64,000 nt of DNA from Acidobacteriota bacterium (GCA_016201275.1 JACQDB010000161.1:1-64000); one strand, 5' to 3'. Shown: positions 26,087 to 35,948, counted from the first letter of the stretch. Program-made: numbers and translations. Notes: generated from the letters alone by a model not told the origin.

Positions 26087-27424
26087 ATGAAACAATTTTT
26101 ACGCATTGTGGTGCTGCTCGTGCTATTGGTTTCCCTGGCAACGGCGCAAAGCAACACCCTGAACCCTCCTGCCGCGCCGCTGGCCAAAACCGAGGACAGC
26201 CGCAGTGCCGCCGAGATTCGCAAAGATACTTTCAACATCGTCTGGCGCACTGTTAAAGAGCGACACTTTGACCCGACGCTGGGCGGCGTGGACTGGCAGA
26301 AGGTGCGCGAAAAATATGAGCCGCGTCTGGCGGCGCTCAAGGATAACAACGCCCTCTACGCTTTATTGCAAGAGATGCTCGGCGAATTGCATCAATCGCA
26401 TTTCAACATCATTCCCCCCGAAGCGATTATTCCCGATGATGTGAAAGAGCCGCCGCTGGGTGGCGTCGGCATTGATGTGCGGATGATTGACGGACAGGTG
26501 ATCATCGTTCACCTCGAAAGCCAGTCGCAGGCTGAAAAAGCCGGAATCAAAACCGGCTTCATCGTCAAAAAAATAGACTCCACCACGGTTGAACAGATTT
26601 ACGAACAAGTCAGAAAGAAGAAAGAGTCAAGCGTGTGGATGAACCTGCGAACGGCGCGCGGTGTGATGTCTCGCATCAACGGCAAACCGCAAACCACCGT
26701 GCAAATCACTGTGCTTGACGAACGCAATCACCCACGCGAAGTCAAACTTCAGCGGGAGCGCTTGAAAGGCGAGTTGTCGCAACGCCTGGGAAGTTTCCCG
26801 CCGCAATACACCGAGTTTGAAGCCAAGCGCCTGACTCACAACATCGGCTACATACGTTTCAATACCTTTGTGCCGATTCTGACCGAGCGCATACGCCAAG
26901 CGGTTCGCTCGATGAACGATGCGAGCGGTGTCATCTTCGATTTGCGCGGCAACCCCGGCGGCCTCGGCATTATGGCGAACACCATCGCCAGTCTGTTCTC
27001 TAATCAAGGAGGGTCGCTGGGCAAGATGAAGATGCGCGTCGGTGAAATCAACTTCGCCATCTTTCCCCAACCGAATCCGAACCTCAAGCCGGTGGTTATT
27101 TTGATAGATAGCACCAGCGCTTCGACGACGGAAATTTTTGCCGGAGGGATGCAAGAGTTAGGGCGCGCCATCGTCATCGGTGAACGCAGCATGGGCGCGG
27201 CTTTGCCGTCCACCTTTCAGAAACTGCCTACGGGAGCGCTCTTTCAATTTGCCATCGCCGATTTCAAAACTCCCAAAGGCATATTGATCGAAGGGCGCGG
27301 CGTCATTCCCGATGTTGAAGTGAAGTGGAATCGCGCCAGTCTGCTCAATGGGCGCGACGCCCAATTGGAATCGGCCATTGAACAGATTTTGAAACGCTCG
27401 AAAGCCATCGCCAGCGTCCGGTAA
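26087..27424 (+). CDS. S41 family peptidase with PDZ domain, exported
   Basis: A 445-residue exported protease-like protein. Signal peptide MKQFLRIVVLLVLLVSLATAQ at the start from ATG 26087 (an upstream ATG at 26039 would add 16 residues). A PDZ domain lies at about residues 115-210 and the S41 core at about 240-420, with the nucleophile Ser in DSTSASTTEIFAGG. The following loop is GERSMGAALPS, where C-terminal processing proteases have GKG with the catalytic Lys; that Lys is absent. The enzyme may belong to an S41 branch with a different general base, or be inactive. Confidence 0.88.
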   Translation: MKQFLRIVVLLVLLVSLATAQSNTLNPPAAPLAKTEDSRSAAEIRKDTFNIVWRTVKERHFDPTLGGVDWQKVREKYEPRLAALKDNNALYALLQEMLGELHQSHFNIIPPEAIIPDDVKEPPLGGVGIDVRMIDGQVIIVHLESQSQAEKAGIKTGFIVKKIDSTTVEQIYEQVRKKKESSVWMNLRTARGVMSRINGKPQTTVQITVLDERNHPREVKLQRERLKGELSQRLGSFPPQYTEFEAKRLTHNIGYIRFNTFVPILTERIRQAVRSMNDASGVIFDLRGNPGGLGIMANTIASLFSNQGGSLGKMKMRVGEINFAIFPQPNPNLKPVVILIDSTSASTTEIFAGGMQELGRAIVIGERSMGAALPSTFQKLPTGALFQFAIADFKTPKGILIEGRGVIPDVEVKWNRASLLNGRDAQLESAIEQILKRSKAIASVR

Positions 27425-27491
27425 GGCAGCGCCGCAGGTAAAAGTAAAACTATATTGTAGAAAAGTTTATTGCGAACCTGGAAAAAAATAC

Positions 27492-27797
27492 TTATGGGAT
27501 GCCGCTCGACTTGATGATGCCGTTAACCGGGCTGATGTTGATGAAGTTAAACAACTCCTCAATGAAGGGGACACTCCAAATACTTGTAATCTTCTTGGCG
27601 ACCCCATTTTGATCACTGCCGCCTGGATTGGAAGCTCCGAAATCATACAACTATTGATCCAGCGAGTAGCGGATGTTAATGCAAAAGAAAACGATGGTAA
27701 GAGCGCCCTTCAACGCCTTCGGCAAAATAACGCTTATTGGCATGAAGGTCATAAGCAAGTGATAGAAATTTTGCTTCATTCAGGTGCGAAAGAGTGA
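27492..27797 (+). pseudogene. Ankyrin-repeat gene remnant without a start codon
   Basis: The frame ending at 27797 codes for about 100 residues of ankyrin repeats (AARLDDAVNRADVDEVKQLL, then TAAWIGSSEIIQLLIQ and VIEILLHSGAKE). Coding character begins near 27492, well before the first ATG in the frame at 27609, but no ATG or GTG with a ribosome site is available upstream. The 5' part therefore seems lost or frame-shifted. The first 62 residues after 27609 could still be made. Confidence 0.6.
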
Positions 27798-27820
27798 ATT
27801 GTGTGCAGGGTTTCTACCAC

Positions 27821-27947
27821 TAGAGCGGTTTGCATATGTGTGTACGGAACGCGCTATCGTTGAGCAGCGGTCTTCGACCGCGCGAAGGTCTTCGACCGAC
27901 GCTCAACGGGTTTGATATTTCAGTAATCTCAAACCAAAACCGCTCTA
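27821..27947. repeat. Palindromic element family 3, copy 1
   Basis: A 127-bp element with ends TAGAGCGGTTT and AACCGCTCTA-type complement, TA at both termini, and an internal GCGGTCTTCGACCGC hairpin region. Its reverse complement matches 52458-52584 over the full length with about ten mismatches counted by eye. It interrupts the 3' end of the small minus-strand frame at 27929-28060. Confidence 0.88.
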
Positions 27948-28060
27948 GCCTCGCAAAAACCAGTGTGGAATGAGTAGAACAATTTTTTATTTCCGTGCCA
28001 GATATTATTAATCACTTCGATAATCCGCTCAATTTCTTCTCTATCCAAGCGTTCACTCAT
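27929..28060 (-). CDS. Small frame ending inside a repeat element
   Basis: A 43-residue frame starts at ATG 28060 and reads as normal coding sequence (MSERLDREEIERIIEVINNI, then IWHGNKKLFYSFHTGF). The last six codons and the stop (27929-27931) lie in palindromic element family 3. It looks like a gene truncated by insertion of the element, or the head of a lost gene. No domain is recognised. Confidence 0.35.
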   Translation of the reverse strand: MSERLDREEIERIIEVINNIWHGNKKLFYSFHTGFCEARAVLV

Positions 28061-28099
28061 AAATCAAAATGTAGGAACAACGATGAAGGCAATCTAACC

Positions 28100-30115
28100 T
28101 TACTTCGCCTGCGCTTCGGTGGGGCGGTTCTTTTTCAGATACGCATTCAAGCCCGCGAACAATGATGCGGCGATGCGTTCGCGGAATTGCGAGGTCTGCA
28201 ATAATGCTTCGTCTTTGGGATTCGATAAGAACGAGACTTCGGCCAGTACGCTCGGCATAGCCGCCCCCAACAACACCACAAAGCCCGCGTGTTTGACGCC
28301 GCGATTGGCAGCCGTGCGCGGCGAGGCTGCGCCAATGCCGCGCACCAATCCCGATTGAATGTAACGGGCCAACTCGCGGGATTCGGCGACACGATTGCCT
28401 ATGGTGACGCTGGCGGTTATCGGTGGCGCTTTTTCTACAGGCTTGTCGCTTAGGGGTTTGGTATTCTCGCGGTCGGCGGTCTCTTGGTCATCAGCCTTGG
28501 CTTTGTCGGGGCTGACGAAATAGGTCTCGACGCCGGACGCCACTTTCGAGGGGCTGGAATTGGCGTGAACCGAAATGAATAAATCGGCATGGCGCGCATT
28601 GGCTATGGCGGTGCGTTGTTCGAGCGCTACGAAATAATCGCCGTCACGCGTCATCACCACATCAATGTCTGGATAGGTGCGTTTGATATAGCTTTTCAAA
28701 CGGCGGGCGACATCGAGGGTCAAATCTTTTTCGCGCATACCGTTGCCGCTGATGGTTCCGGTATCGTGGCCGCCGTGTCCCGCGTCAATTACTACGCAAT
28801 TGATGGACACGCCGCTGGCCACTTTGGCGTCAACCGCTCCGGCAATCGTGGTGGCTGGGGAGGTCGTAGAAGCGGCGGGGCGCGCTTCATTTGGAGTGTG
28901 CGGAATAATCGGCTCGGTGATTTCCGGCAAGCCCATAAGCGGCGGTTGTCGGTTTGCAGAGTTTGCTTTATTGGCTCTGGCAAGCGCTTCCGAGCCTTCC
29001 AGTTTCGGGCGCGTTAGATTTGCGGTTTTGGCTATCGCTTCATTCGGTTGCGTTGATGATTTGGAATTGGGTGCATCCGTGACGCGCTCTGTCGCTTTCT
29101 CTTTCGGCGCAGTGGCAAGCGCTTCACGGTTTTTAGCCAGCGCCGTCGCAGCGTGTATGTCCACGACGATGCGTGCCGGGTCGGACAATTTGAACGCCGA
29201 ATACTCCGACTGTTCGCCGATTTCGATTTCGATTTGCACGCCCGATTTTTCCGATGCCGTGGCCGCGCCGCTTTCCTGCACGGTGAGGCGTTTCAATAAG
29301 TGCGTATCGCCAACGATAAAACGTCTGCCGTATAACGAGGGCGCGATGGCGGTTCTGTCAAGCTGAATGGCGATGCGCTGGTTGCCGAGTTTAGTCGGTG
29401 TGAAGGTCGCATCGCGGGATAAATCAATTACCACGCGGGCATAATCCTGACCGCTGAAATTTCGCACGTTGGTCAATTGCGGTGCATCCGGTGCGGCCTC
29501 TGGGTTGCTGGACAATTTTCCTGCCGCCATCACATCAACCGAACGATTGCCAATTTGCGATTCGAAGCGCATCACCACAGCACGCGCTTCACGCGCCAAC
29601 ACCGAAGCAGGAAAGTAAGCGACCAGTTCTTGATAGGCGGCGACCGCGCCATCCAGGTCTTGCAGATTCTCTTCATAAATCTGCGCGATGTTGATGAGCG
29701 CATCGCCTACGAAAGCGCTGTGCGGATGCTCGGCGACGAGTTGTCGCAGGGTTTCGATGGCCTGTTGATAAAGCGCCGAATCGCCCGTCACGTCGGCCAT
29801 TTCGCGTTGCAGTTCAGCGCGTTTGGTTAATGATTCGGCGGAAAAATAGTTGTCCGTGTTCAGGCGTATGACCTGACTGTAGGCGTCCAACAGGCGCAGA
29901 TAATCGCCCGACGAGCGTTCTTCGAGCGGCTTGGAATGCAGCGTTTGATTCAATTGACTGGCGTGTTGAAAAAGTTCTTCGGCAAGCGTGTGCGGTGGCG
30001 CGGCAGTGGCATTCGCCGGATAAGCGGCGTTTAAGGTTTGGCGTGCGGGCAGGCACAACACCAGCGTCAGGACAACGGCTTGGACAAACAACTTGTTGCG
30101 AGTCGGCTTACGCAT
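28100..30115 (-). CDS. N-acetylmuramoyl-L-alanine amidase with TPR and AMIN domains
   Basis: A 671-residue exported cell-wall amidase. A signal peptide (residues 1-31) is followed by tetratricopeptide-like helices at about 70-210 (YbgF-like: AIETLRQLVAEHPHSAFVGDAL), an AMIN domain at about 215-335, an Ala/Pro-rich linker, and the Amidase_3 catalytic domain at about 435-665. Zinc motifs VIDAGHGGHDTG, EKDLTLDVA and SVHANSS are intact, as is the catalytic Glu in VLAEVSFLSNP. AMIN domains target such enzymes to septa in other bacteria. TPR plus AMIN plus Amidase_3 is common in Acidobacteriota but longer than AmiC. Confidence 0.93.
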   Translation of the reverse strand: MRKPTRNKLFVQAVVLTLVLCLPARQTLNAAYPANATAAPPHTLAEELFQHASQLNQTLHSKPLEERSSGDYLRLLDAYSQVIRLNTDNYFSAESLTKRAELQREMADVTGDSALYQQAIETLRQLVAEHPHSAFVGDALINIAQIYEENLQDLDGAVAAYQELVAYFPASVLAREARAVVMRFESQIGNRSVDVMAAGKLSSNPEAAPDAPQLTNVRNFSGQDYARVVIDLSRDATFTPTKLGNQRIAIQLDRTAIAPSLYGRRFIVGDTHLLKRLTVQESGAATASEKSGVQIEIEIGEQSEYSAFKLSDPARIVVDIHAATALAKNREALATAPKEKATERVTDAPNSKSSTQPNEAIAKTANLTRPKLEGSEALARANKANSANRQPPLMGLPEITEPIIPHTPNEARPAASTTSPATTIAGAVDAKVASGVSINCVVIDAGHGGHDTGTISGNGMREKDLTLDVARRLKSYIKRTYPDIDVVMTRDGDYFVALEQRTAIANARHADLFISVHANSSPSKVASGVETYFVSPDKAKADDQETADRENTKPLSDKPVEKAPPITASVTIGNRVAESRELARYIQSGLVRGIGAASPRTAANRGVKHAGFVVLLGAAMPSVLAEVSFLSNPKDEALLQTSQFRERIAASLFAGLNAYLKKNRPTEAQAK

Positions 30116-30309
30116 ACCACATCAATTTTCAATGGGGACGAAGGCAAAAGGGTCTGGTTTTTTCGCTGCTCAGGTGAACCGCTGGGGGTGGGTTCGCGGC
30201 CAGTATATAACACAATGGCGGTCAGCATCTAGTGGTCAGCGCAGCCGTAGGAAAAGCTTGCGCCAAAGTGACCGCTGGCAACTGACCGCTGCCCGACAAG
30301 GTGCGGAGG

Positions 30310-31128
30310 TTAATAATTGTTTGACAGCCGCCCTTTGGCGTTCAAGGCTTCGGGCGCAACCGGCTTGGTCGGTGCGGCAGTCGGTGCGCTGGCTTTGGCG
30401 GCGTGTTTGTTGCGCGAGTATTTCGCCGAGATTACCTTCACATAATTTTGCGTCTCGCGGTAACGCGGGATTTGATAGCCGGAATTGACGACAGCGTTTT
30501 CCCCGGCGTTATAACCGGCAAGCGCCAGTTGCACATCACCGTTGAACATATCCAACAAAAAGCGCAGGTAGCGCACACCAGCATCTATATTTTGTGCCGG
30601 GTCGAAAATATTGGTGACTCCGAAACGTCTGGCCGTCCCCGGCATCAACTGCATCAAGCCGCAAGCGCCTTTGTAAGAAACCGCACGCGAATTGTAACCG
30701 GATTCCTGTTTCATCAAAGCAAAAACCAGATTCGGATCAACCCCGTATTTGGCTGCCGATTGTCGCACCATCACGTCATAGGCCGGATTGCCTGTGGTTC
30801 CCAATTCGGCAGTAAAGGTCTGCACCATAGGCGCATTGGGTATGAGGATGGGCGTGGGCGATGCGCTTTGCGTCAAGGCTTTCGTGGGCGCGTCTTTTAA
30901 GGTTGAACTGACTTTCGAGGGTTCCGCGCTGGCGCTCGATTTAGCGGCTTCAATAGCAGCGGGGTGGGCGGTGACAGCGGCTTCGTGTATGACCAGTGCG
31001 GGAGTGCGCGGACGCGGTGTGTTGGCGGTCGCTTCAACGCTCATCGCCATATTGGCATCCTGCGCCTGTAGGTTGGTTTGCAAAACTCCCAGCAAAACGA
31101 TTGCGGCTAAGACGATAAACAATCTCAT
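30310..31128 (-). CDS. Lytic transglycosylase, SLT domain
   Basis: A 272-residue exported muramidase that cleaves peptidoglycan between MurNAc and GlcNAc, leaving 1,6-anhydro-MurNAc. ATG 31128 begins the signal peptide MRLFIVLAAIVLLGVLQTNL and is preceded by GGAG; the longer start at 31167 is less likely. The SLT domain at about residues 130-250 shows the catalytic Glu in FALMKQESGYNS, then GACGLMQLMPGTARRFGV and NIDAGVRYL, and GYNAGENAV. The amidase at 28100 is 195 bp downstream on the same strand, so the pair may remodel the wall together. Confidence 0.92.
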   Translation of the reverse strand: MRLFIVLAAIVLLGVLQTNLQAQDANMAMSVEATANTPRPRTPALVIHEAAVTAHPAAIEAAKSSASAEPSKVSSTLKDAPTKALTQSASPTPILIPNAPMVQTFTAELGTTGNPAYDVMVRQSAAKYGVDPNLVFALMKQESGYNSRAVSYKGACGLMQLMPGTARRFGVTNIFDPAQNIDAGVRYLRFLLDMFNGDVQLALAGYNAGENAVVNSGYQIPRYRETQNYVKVISAKYSRNKHAAKASAPTAAPTKPVAPEALNAKGRLSNNY

Positions 31129-31654
31129 TACATCTCCGAGCAAATGGGGCTGGTGAATGAGCGACACAGACGCCGATTGCGAAAACGGTTCGACAACCGA
31201 AGCCCGTCACGGATCGGGGGATAAGTCTTTCTCGTTTTGTGGAGTTGAAAACGAAGAATGGGAGACGTTGTTCAACTTCACTTCGGCAACCAGTCATTCT
31301 TGCAGAAGGCAAAGGGAAAAAGGTGAAAGGTAAAAGTGCTACGCTAACTAAGGATACGACTTTTACCCTTGGCCTTTTTCCGTTTGGCTTCCGCAAGACC
31401 TTGGCTTTGCGACCCGGAATCACTTCCGGTGTGCCTTTATCGGTGACGCTTCCAAACAACTTGTTGCGACCCAGCCAGTCTAATATGGGCGCAGGGCAAT
31501 GTCAATAATTAGCTTCGTAGCGATTTTTCCAATTCGCAATTCTCCGATGGCAGTTGTCAAGGCTGCGGCGTTGCACTAAAATTCCTGTTTCTTCTCGGGC
31601 TGCTTTTCTCGCTGAATAGGTCCTGAGCAATACTTCGGAGGCATTGGAAATACT
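31129..31654. other. Spacer with an imperfect inverted repeat
   Basis: No gene is supported between the divergent transglycosylase and foldase genes. An inverted repeat spans about 31314-31381 (GGTAAAAGTGC with CGACTTTTACC and flanking GGGAAAAAGG/CCTTTTTCC). Similar AAAGG/CCTTTT tracts occur before the cyclopropane synthase gene at about 48050. Both promoters must lie here. Confidence 0.55.
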
Positions 31655-33781
31655 ATGTTGAAGTTTTTAAGTCGGCGCAATCGCTCGCGCAATGCGTTAT
31701 TGATTATCTTCATCGCCGCTTTGACCATCGGACTGATTGGCTTTTTCGCGCCGGGCTTGCGCCCTTGGGCCAGCGGCGGCGCGGCGGCGGATGATGATTC
31801 GGTGGTTGCCACCGTGTTGAAGCGTGACATTACCGTAAAAGAGTTGCGCTCGGCACTGAACGCCTACGGGCAGCAGATGGCGCAAGGCCAAGGGGCCAGC
31901 AAACAGATGGACCTGGAAACTGTTTATAGCTTGTATGGGCAACAGGCCATAGATAATCTAATTCGCAAAGAGATTATTTTATATGAAGCCGAGCAGAATA
32001 ATCTGCTGGCTACCGATGGCGAAGTGCAGGAAAAACTCAAACAGGTCTTCAACCCGTGGCCGGGGCCGGAACAATATCGTGCGCGCCTGCAACAGGCAGG
32101 CACCACGCCCATAGAGTTTGAAGAGAATCTGCGCGCTTCGATTGCCGAAGAAAAATTGCGCGCCTTTATCTCTGCCGCCGCGCAGGTTTCGCCGCAGGAA
32201 ATCGAAGATGATTATCGCAAAGCCAACACCACCTATAAAGTGCGTTGGATGGAAGTCACGCCCGATAAATTCCGCTCGCAAGTGGTGGTCAACGATGCGA
32301 ATCTGCGCGCCTATTTTGACGCGCATAAAGCCGACTTCAAAATAACGCAGGAAGAACGCAAGGCGAAGTACATCTTCATAGACCAGAAGAAAGCCGGAGA
32401 AGCGGTGCAGGTGTCGGACGACGAATTGAAAAAAGCCTTCAATCCAGCAGCCAATATTCAACAGGTGCGGGTCAGTCAAATCGTCATCAATGTTCCCCAA
32501 AAAGCGGGCGAGGCCAAGCCCAAGTCCACCAAACCGAAAGAACTGGCCGGAGCCGCTGACGCCACGCCGGGAAGCGGCGAAGATCAGGAACTGGCGAAAA
32601 AGGTCGAAGACATTTTCAATCGCGCCAAAGGCAAAGACGGCAAAGCACCGGAAGACTTCGCCGCACTGGCGCGTGAATTCAGCCAGGACGCCAAGAGCAA
32701 AGCCGCCGGAGGCGACATCGGTTATTTGAACAAGAAAGACAAACGCGACAGCGACGACCCGCTTAACCGCGTCTTTTCGATGGCTAAAGATGAAGTCAGT
32801 TCGCCGATTCGCAAAGGCGACAAGTTCTACATCTTGAAAGTGACCGACCGCAAAACACCAACCTTTGACGAAGCGCGCCCCGATCTGCTCAAAGAAGTGC
32901 GGAATCAGAAGAGCTATTCGAAGGCGGTTGAAGTCGCTCAGGAAGCGGCGCAGAAATTCAAAGAGTCTAAAAATGCCGAAGCCGTGGTGGCGGAAATCAA
33001 CAGCAAATACGGCGCACAGGTTGCCGTAGTCAAGGAGACGCCGTTCTTTGTGAAGGGCGAAAACCTTCCCGAATTGGGCGCTGCCTCTGATCTGGAAACG
33101 GCGCTCTTCGCCTTGCCCAACCCCGGCGAGGTGAGCAATTGGGTCAATGCCAACAATGGCTTTGCCGTTGTGCAGTTCAGCGACACACGCGACCCTCACG
33201 ATCCGACTTTTGAAGAGGTCAAAGCTCGTGTCGAGCAACGCTATCGTGAGGACAAAGCCAAAGATATCGCCGCTGAACAGGCGCGCAAAATCGCTCAGGC
33301 GCAGACCCCCGATGCCATGAAAGCGGCAGGCGATGCGTTGGGCTTGCGTGTCGAAGAACGCGCCGGGCTGTCGGCCAGCGATTCCATAGGCCCACTGGTC
33401 AGCGAAGCCAACCGCGAGCCGATTTATAAACTCAAGGCTGGCGAAGTGCTGCGCGAGCCGGTCAAGATCACCGACAGCGATAATTATGTAGTCGCGGCAG
33501 TGATTGAACGCCGGGACGCTGACATGGGCGAGGCCTTTCAGAAAGCGAAGAAAGGCATCGAAGACAAATTGCTACAGGAGAAACAGGAAGCGCTGTTTAT
33601 GGCGCATCTGACCACCGTTGAAAAGCAACTCAAAGATGCCGGCAAGATTAAGATTCGTCAGGAAGTGATTGACACTTTGCTGGCCAGCAGTCCGACGAAG
33701 ATTGATCCCAGCAATCCGATGGGCACTCCCAATTCTACACGCCCACGCCGCCGCGCTCCGCAAGGACAACCCCGCCAGTAA
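31655..33781 (+). CDS. SurA/PpiD-like peptidyl-prolyl isomerase, membrane-anchored
   Basis: A 708-residue periplasmic foldase. The N-terminal helix (LLIIFIAALTIGLIGFFA) anchors it to the inner membrane, as in PpiD. A SurA_N-like helical region covers about residues 45-200. The parvulin domain lies at about 240-400, with the signatures FAALAREFSQDAKSKAAGGD and GYLNK. A second, degenerate parvulin-like region may follow at 440-620. The Pro/Arg-rich tail is low in complexity. GGAGG at 31637-31641 is the nearest ribosome site. A strong terminator follows. It assists folding of exported proteins. Confidence 0.9.
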   Translation: MLKFLSRRNRSRNALLIIFIAALTIGLIGFFAPGLRPWASGGAAADDDSVVATVLKRDITVKELRSALNAYGQQMAQGQGASKQMDLETVYSLYGQQAIDNLIRKEIILYEAEQNNLLATDGEVQEKLKQVFNPWPGPEQYRARLQQAGTTPIEFEENLRASIAEEKLRAFISAAAQVSPQEIEDDYRKANTTYKVRWMEVTPDKFRSQVVVNDANLRAYFDAHKADFKITQEERKAKYIFIDQKKAGEAVQVSDDELKKAFNPAANIQQVRVSQIVINVPQKAGEAKPKSTKPKELAGAADATPGSGEDQELAKKVEDIFNRAKGKDGKAPEDFAALAREFSQDAKSKAAGGDIGYLNKKDKRDSDDPLNRVFSMAKDEVSSPIRKGDKFYILKVTDRKTPTFDEARPDLLKEVRNQKSYSKAVEVAQEAAQKFKESKNAEAVVAEINSKYGAQVAVVKETPFFVKGENLPELGAASDLETALFALPNPGEVSNWVNANNGFAVVQFSDTRDPHDPTFEEVKARVEQRYREDKAKDIAAEQARKIAQAQTPDAMKAAGDALGLRVEERAGLSASDSIGPLVSEANREPIYKLKAGEVLREPVKITDSDNYVVAAVIERRDADMGEAFQKAKKGIEDKLLQEKQEALFMAHLTTVEKQLKDAGKIKIRQEVIDTLLASSPTKIDPSNPMGTPNSTRPRRRAPQGQPRQ

Positions 33782-33801
33782 AGGTTTGGCGATGAGGAAA
33801 T

Positions 33802-33838
33802 CAAGAGGCCGCAATTGATAATCAATTGCGGCCTCTTG
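33802..33838 (+). terminator. Strong terminator after the foldase gene
   Basis: An 18-bp perfect stem (CAAGAGGCCGCAATTGAT, 33802-33819, with 33821-33838) with a minimal loop is followed by GTTTTGAT. It lies 21 bp after the stop codon. The near loop-free symmetry means it could also serve the opposite strand. Confidence 0.8.
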
Positions 33839-33977
33839 GTTTTGATAAAACGATTTTGGTGCTGAATCCCAGTGCTGGCACTTTATTGCCGCCGTAATCA
33901 TTAAGCGTTGAGAGGTCGGTTCCGCCTCCTGGCTAAATTTATCTGAGCGCTATCTGGCCGTCTCTGCCGAATCGCTT

Positions 33978-35948
33978 TTACGGTTTTGTGGTTTGCGCGG
34001 TCTCCAGTTTGGCTTTCATTTTTTCTATATCCTGTTTCACTTTGGCAAGGTCTAGGGCGTTGGGTTGTAATTGTGTATAGAGGGTCAATTCCTCCACCGC
34101 TTTTTGCGTCTCGCCGCGATACGAGTAGCCGTAGCCCAAAAACTTGCGGGTGTCGGGGAATTTCGGTTCCTGTTGTTTGGCCAATTCCAGATAGCGTATG
34201 CCTTCATCCAGCATATTCTCTTTGATGAAGGTTGCGCCCATGTGAAAGTTGCTGAGGGCCAAGTCCGGTTCATATTGCAGCGCACGGGAAAAGTAGGCGC
34301 GGGCTTTCATATAATTTTTCAACTCGGTGTCATAGGTGTAGGCGTGCCCCAGCGTATCCCACAACGGCGCGCTCTTTTCATTGAGGCGCAAACCCTGTTC
34401 GCAAAGTTCTATGCCACGGGTCAGATGCGAACGCTCATTGGTCAATTCAAACATCTGTAGATGGGCATTGGCCAGATTGGTGATGACCATGATGTTATCG
34501 GCTTTGAGGGTCAAATAATGCTCGAAGATTTCGATGACCTTCTGCGGTTGTTGCAACTTGACGTAATAATGACCGAGGATGAAATTGGCCATCGGTTGAT
34601 CTTCGGCCACTGCTGCACCATGTTTCCAGAGCGTGAAGTCATCTTTCCAAGCGGTGTTCTGCGCCAGCGTTTTGCCGGTAAAAATAAGCGCTATGAGCAT
34701 GACCACCGCCGCTTGAGCGGTGCGCCGATTGCTGAACGACAGCCATTTTTCAAAGGGGATTTTTACGAAAGCCAGACCTGCGAGCAGCGAAAATCCTACG
34801 GACGGAATATAAACATAACGCTCCTGCACGAGGAAATCTTCGGCCAGCGCGCCGAGATTCAACACCGGCAACAAGTGAATGGCAAACCACAGTATGGCAA
34901 AGCGGGCGATGCTGGAATCTCGCAATCTCCACAGCAGAGCGCACACCGCTACGACAAAGAGCAAAGGCAGATAGAAGCGATAACTCAAAGGGCTTTTGAC
35001 CATTTCGGTCTGATGAAAAACCGTCAGATGAAACGGCCAGAACAACAAGCCTATGTACTTGGCAATCACCAGCGGAATGCTCATGGCCACCTGCTCATGC
35101 GGATAGGCATTGTAGTTGGCATCGCTTAACACGAAGCCCAGCGCCTTGAAGCGCATGGCGAAATAAAAGATCGTCGGCAGCAAAAACATGGAGGCGTATT
35201 CCAGTGCCGGTTTGAACTTTTCGACAAGCGGTTGATTGCGGTTGTGAATGAAAAGTTCGTAAGCGCCTATAAAGATTGGCAAAGCGACGGCAGGCTCTTT
35301 GGAAAAAGCCGCCAGCACAAACAGCCCCAGCGAATACAGAATGTTTCGCGTGCGCCCTTCTTCGCGATAGAGCATATAAAAATAGAAGGACGGCAACAGA
35401 AACAGCGCCAGAAACAGGTCCGTAGAACCGCTGATCCAGGCGACCGACTCGCTGCGTAATGGATGCACCGCAAATAACAGCGTAGCGATGGCCGTGAGTC
35501 GCAAATCGCCGCTAATCTTTTCGCAGATTTTGAAGACGAAATAGACGCCGATCAGGTGCATCAAGATATTGGCAAGATGCCAAAAGAAAGCGGAGGTGCC
35601 AAACAGCGTCCAGCCAATCATCAGATAAACGGTGAACACAGGGCGGTAATACGGCGTGGTTGGCCCGGCCTGTTTATTGGGGTCTTTGTCCTGTTTGACG
35701 CGCCAGAACCAGACCTCTTTGGTCAAGGCGTCCGGCAGATTTGACCAGCGTCGTATGAGTTCGTTCTGTAGAATCTGCGTGGTGTCGTCGTAAGCAAAAT
35801 CATTGAACAGGGTATTGGCAAAACTGCCAGCCGTGACGAATAAGATGGCGATAAGAATAGCATTACGCGACCAGTTGAAGGCCGACATTGATTTGCTGAC
35901 AGCGCTGCCGTAAGCCGGAACTTTCGGAGCGCGATTTTTTCTGCCCAT
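33978..35948 (-). CDS. TMTC-like multi-pass membrane protein with C-terminal TPRs
   Basis: A 656-residue inner-membrane protein. About ten transmembrane helices (residues 20-430) show a GT-C glycosyltransferase-like layout, with the acidic NDFAYDDTTQIL motif in the first outer loop, followed by HPLRSESVAWISGSTDLF. The C-terminal 220 residues contain TPRs (YEPDLALSNFHMGATF, YLELAKQQEPKFPDT). This architecture is like eukaryotic TMTC O-mannosyltransferases and many bacterial homologues. Probable sugar transfer from a lipid-linked donor. It is last in a possible minus-strand set with the genes at 36169 and 38623. Confidence 0.85.
   Translation of the reverse strand: MGRKNRAPKVPAYGSAVSKSMSAFNWSRNAILIAILFVTAGSFANTLFNDFAYDDTTQILQNELIRRWSNLPDALTKEVWFWRVKQDKDPNKQAGPTTPYYRPVFTVYLMIGWTLFGTSAFFWHLANILMHLIGVYFVFKICEKISGDLRLTAIATLLFAVHPLRSESVAWISGSTDLFLALFLLPSFYFYMLYREEGRTRNILYSLGLFVLAAFSKEPAVALPIFIGAYELFIHNRNQPLVEKFKPALEYASMFLLPTIFYFAMRFKALGFVLSDANYNAYPHEQVAMSIPLVIAKYIGLLFWPFHLTVFHQTEMVKSPLSYRFYLPLLFVVAVCALLWRLRDSSIARFAILWFAIHLLPVLNLGALAEDFLVQERYVYIPSVGFSLLAGLAFVKIPFEKWLSFSNRRTAQAAVVMLIALIFTGKTLAQNTAWKDDFTLWKHGAAVAEDQPMANFILGHYYVKLQQPQKVIEIFEHYLTLKADNIMVITNLANAHLQMFELTNERSHLTRGIELCEQGLRLNEKSAPLWDTLGHAYTYDTELKNYMKARAYFSRALQYEPDLALSNFHMGATFIKENMLDEGIRYLELAKQQEPKFPDTRKFLGYGYSYRGETQKAVEELTLYTQLQPNALDLAKVKQDIEKMKAKLETAQTTKP

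Noticed and set aside
31979-33238. 419-codon minus-strand frame inside the foldase gene
   Set aside because: Antisense shadow of the SurA/PpiD-like gene; Phe-rich composition typical of shadows.
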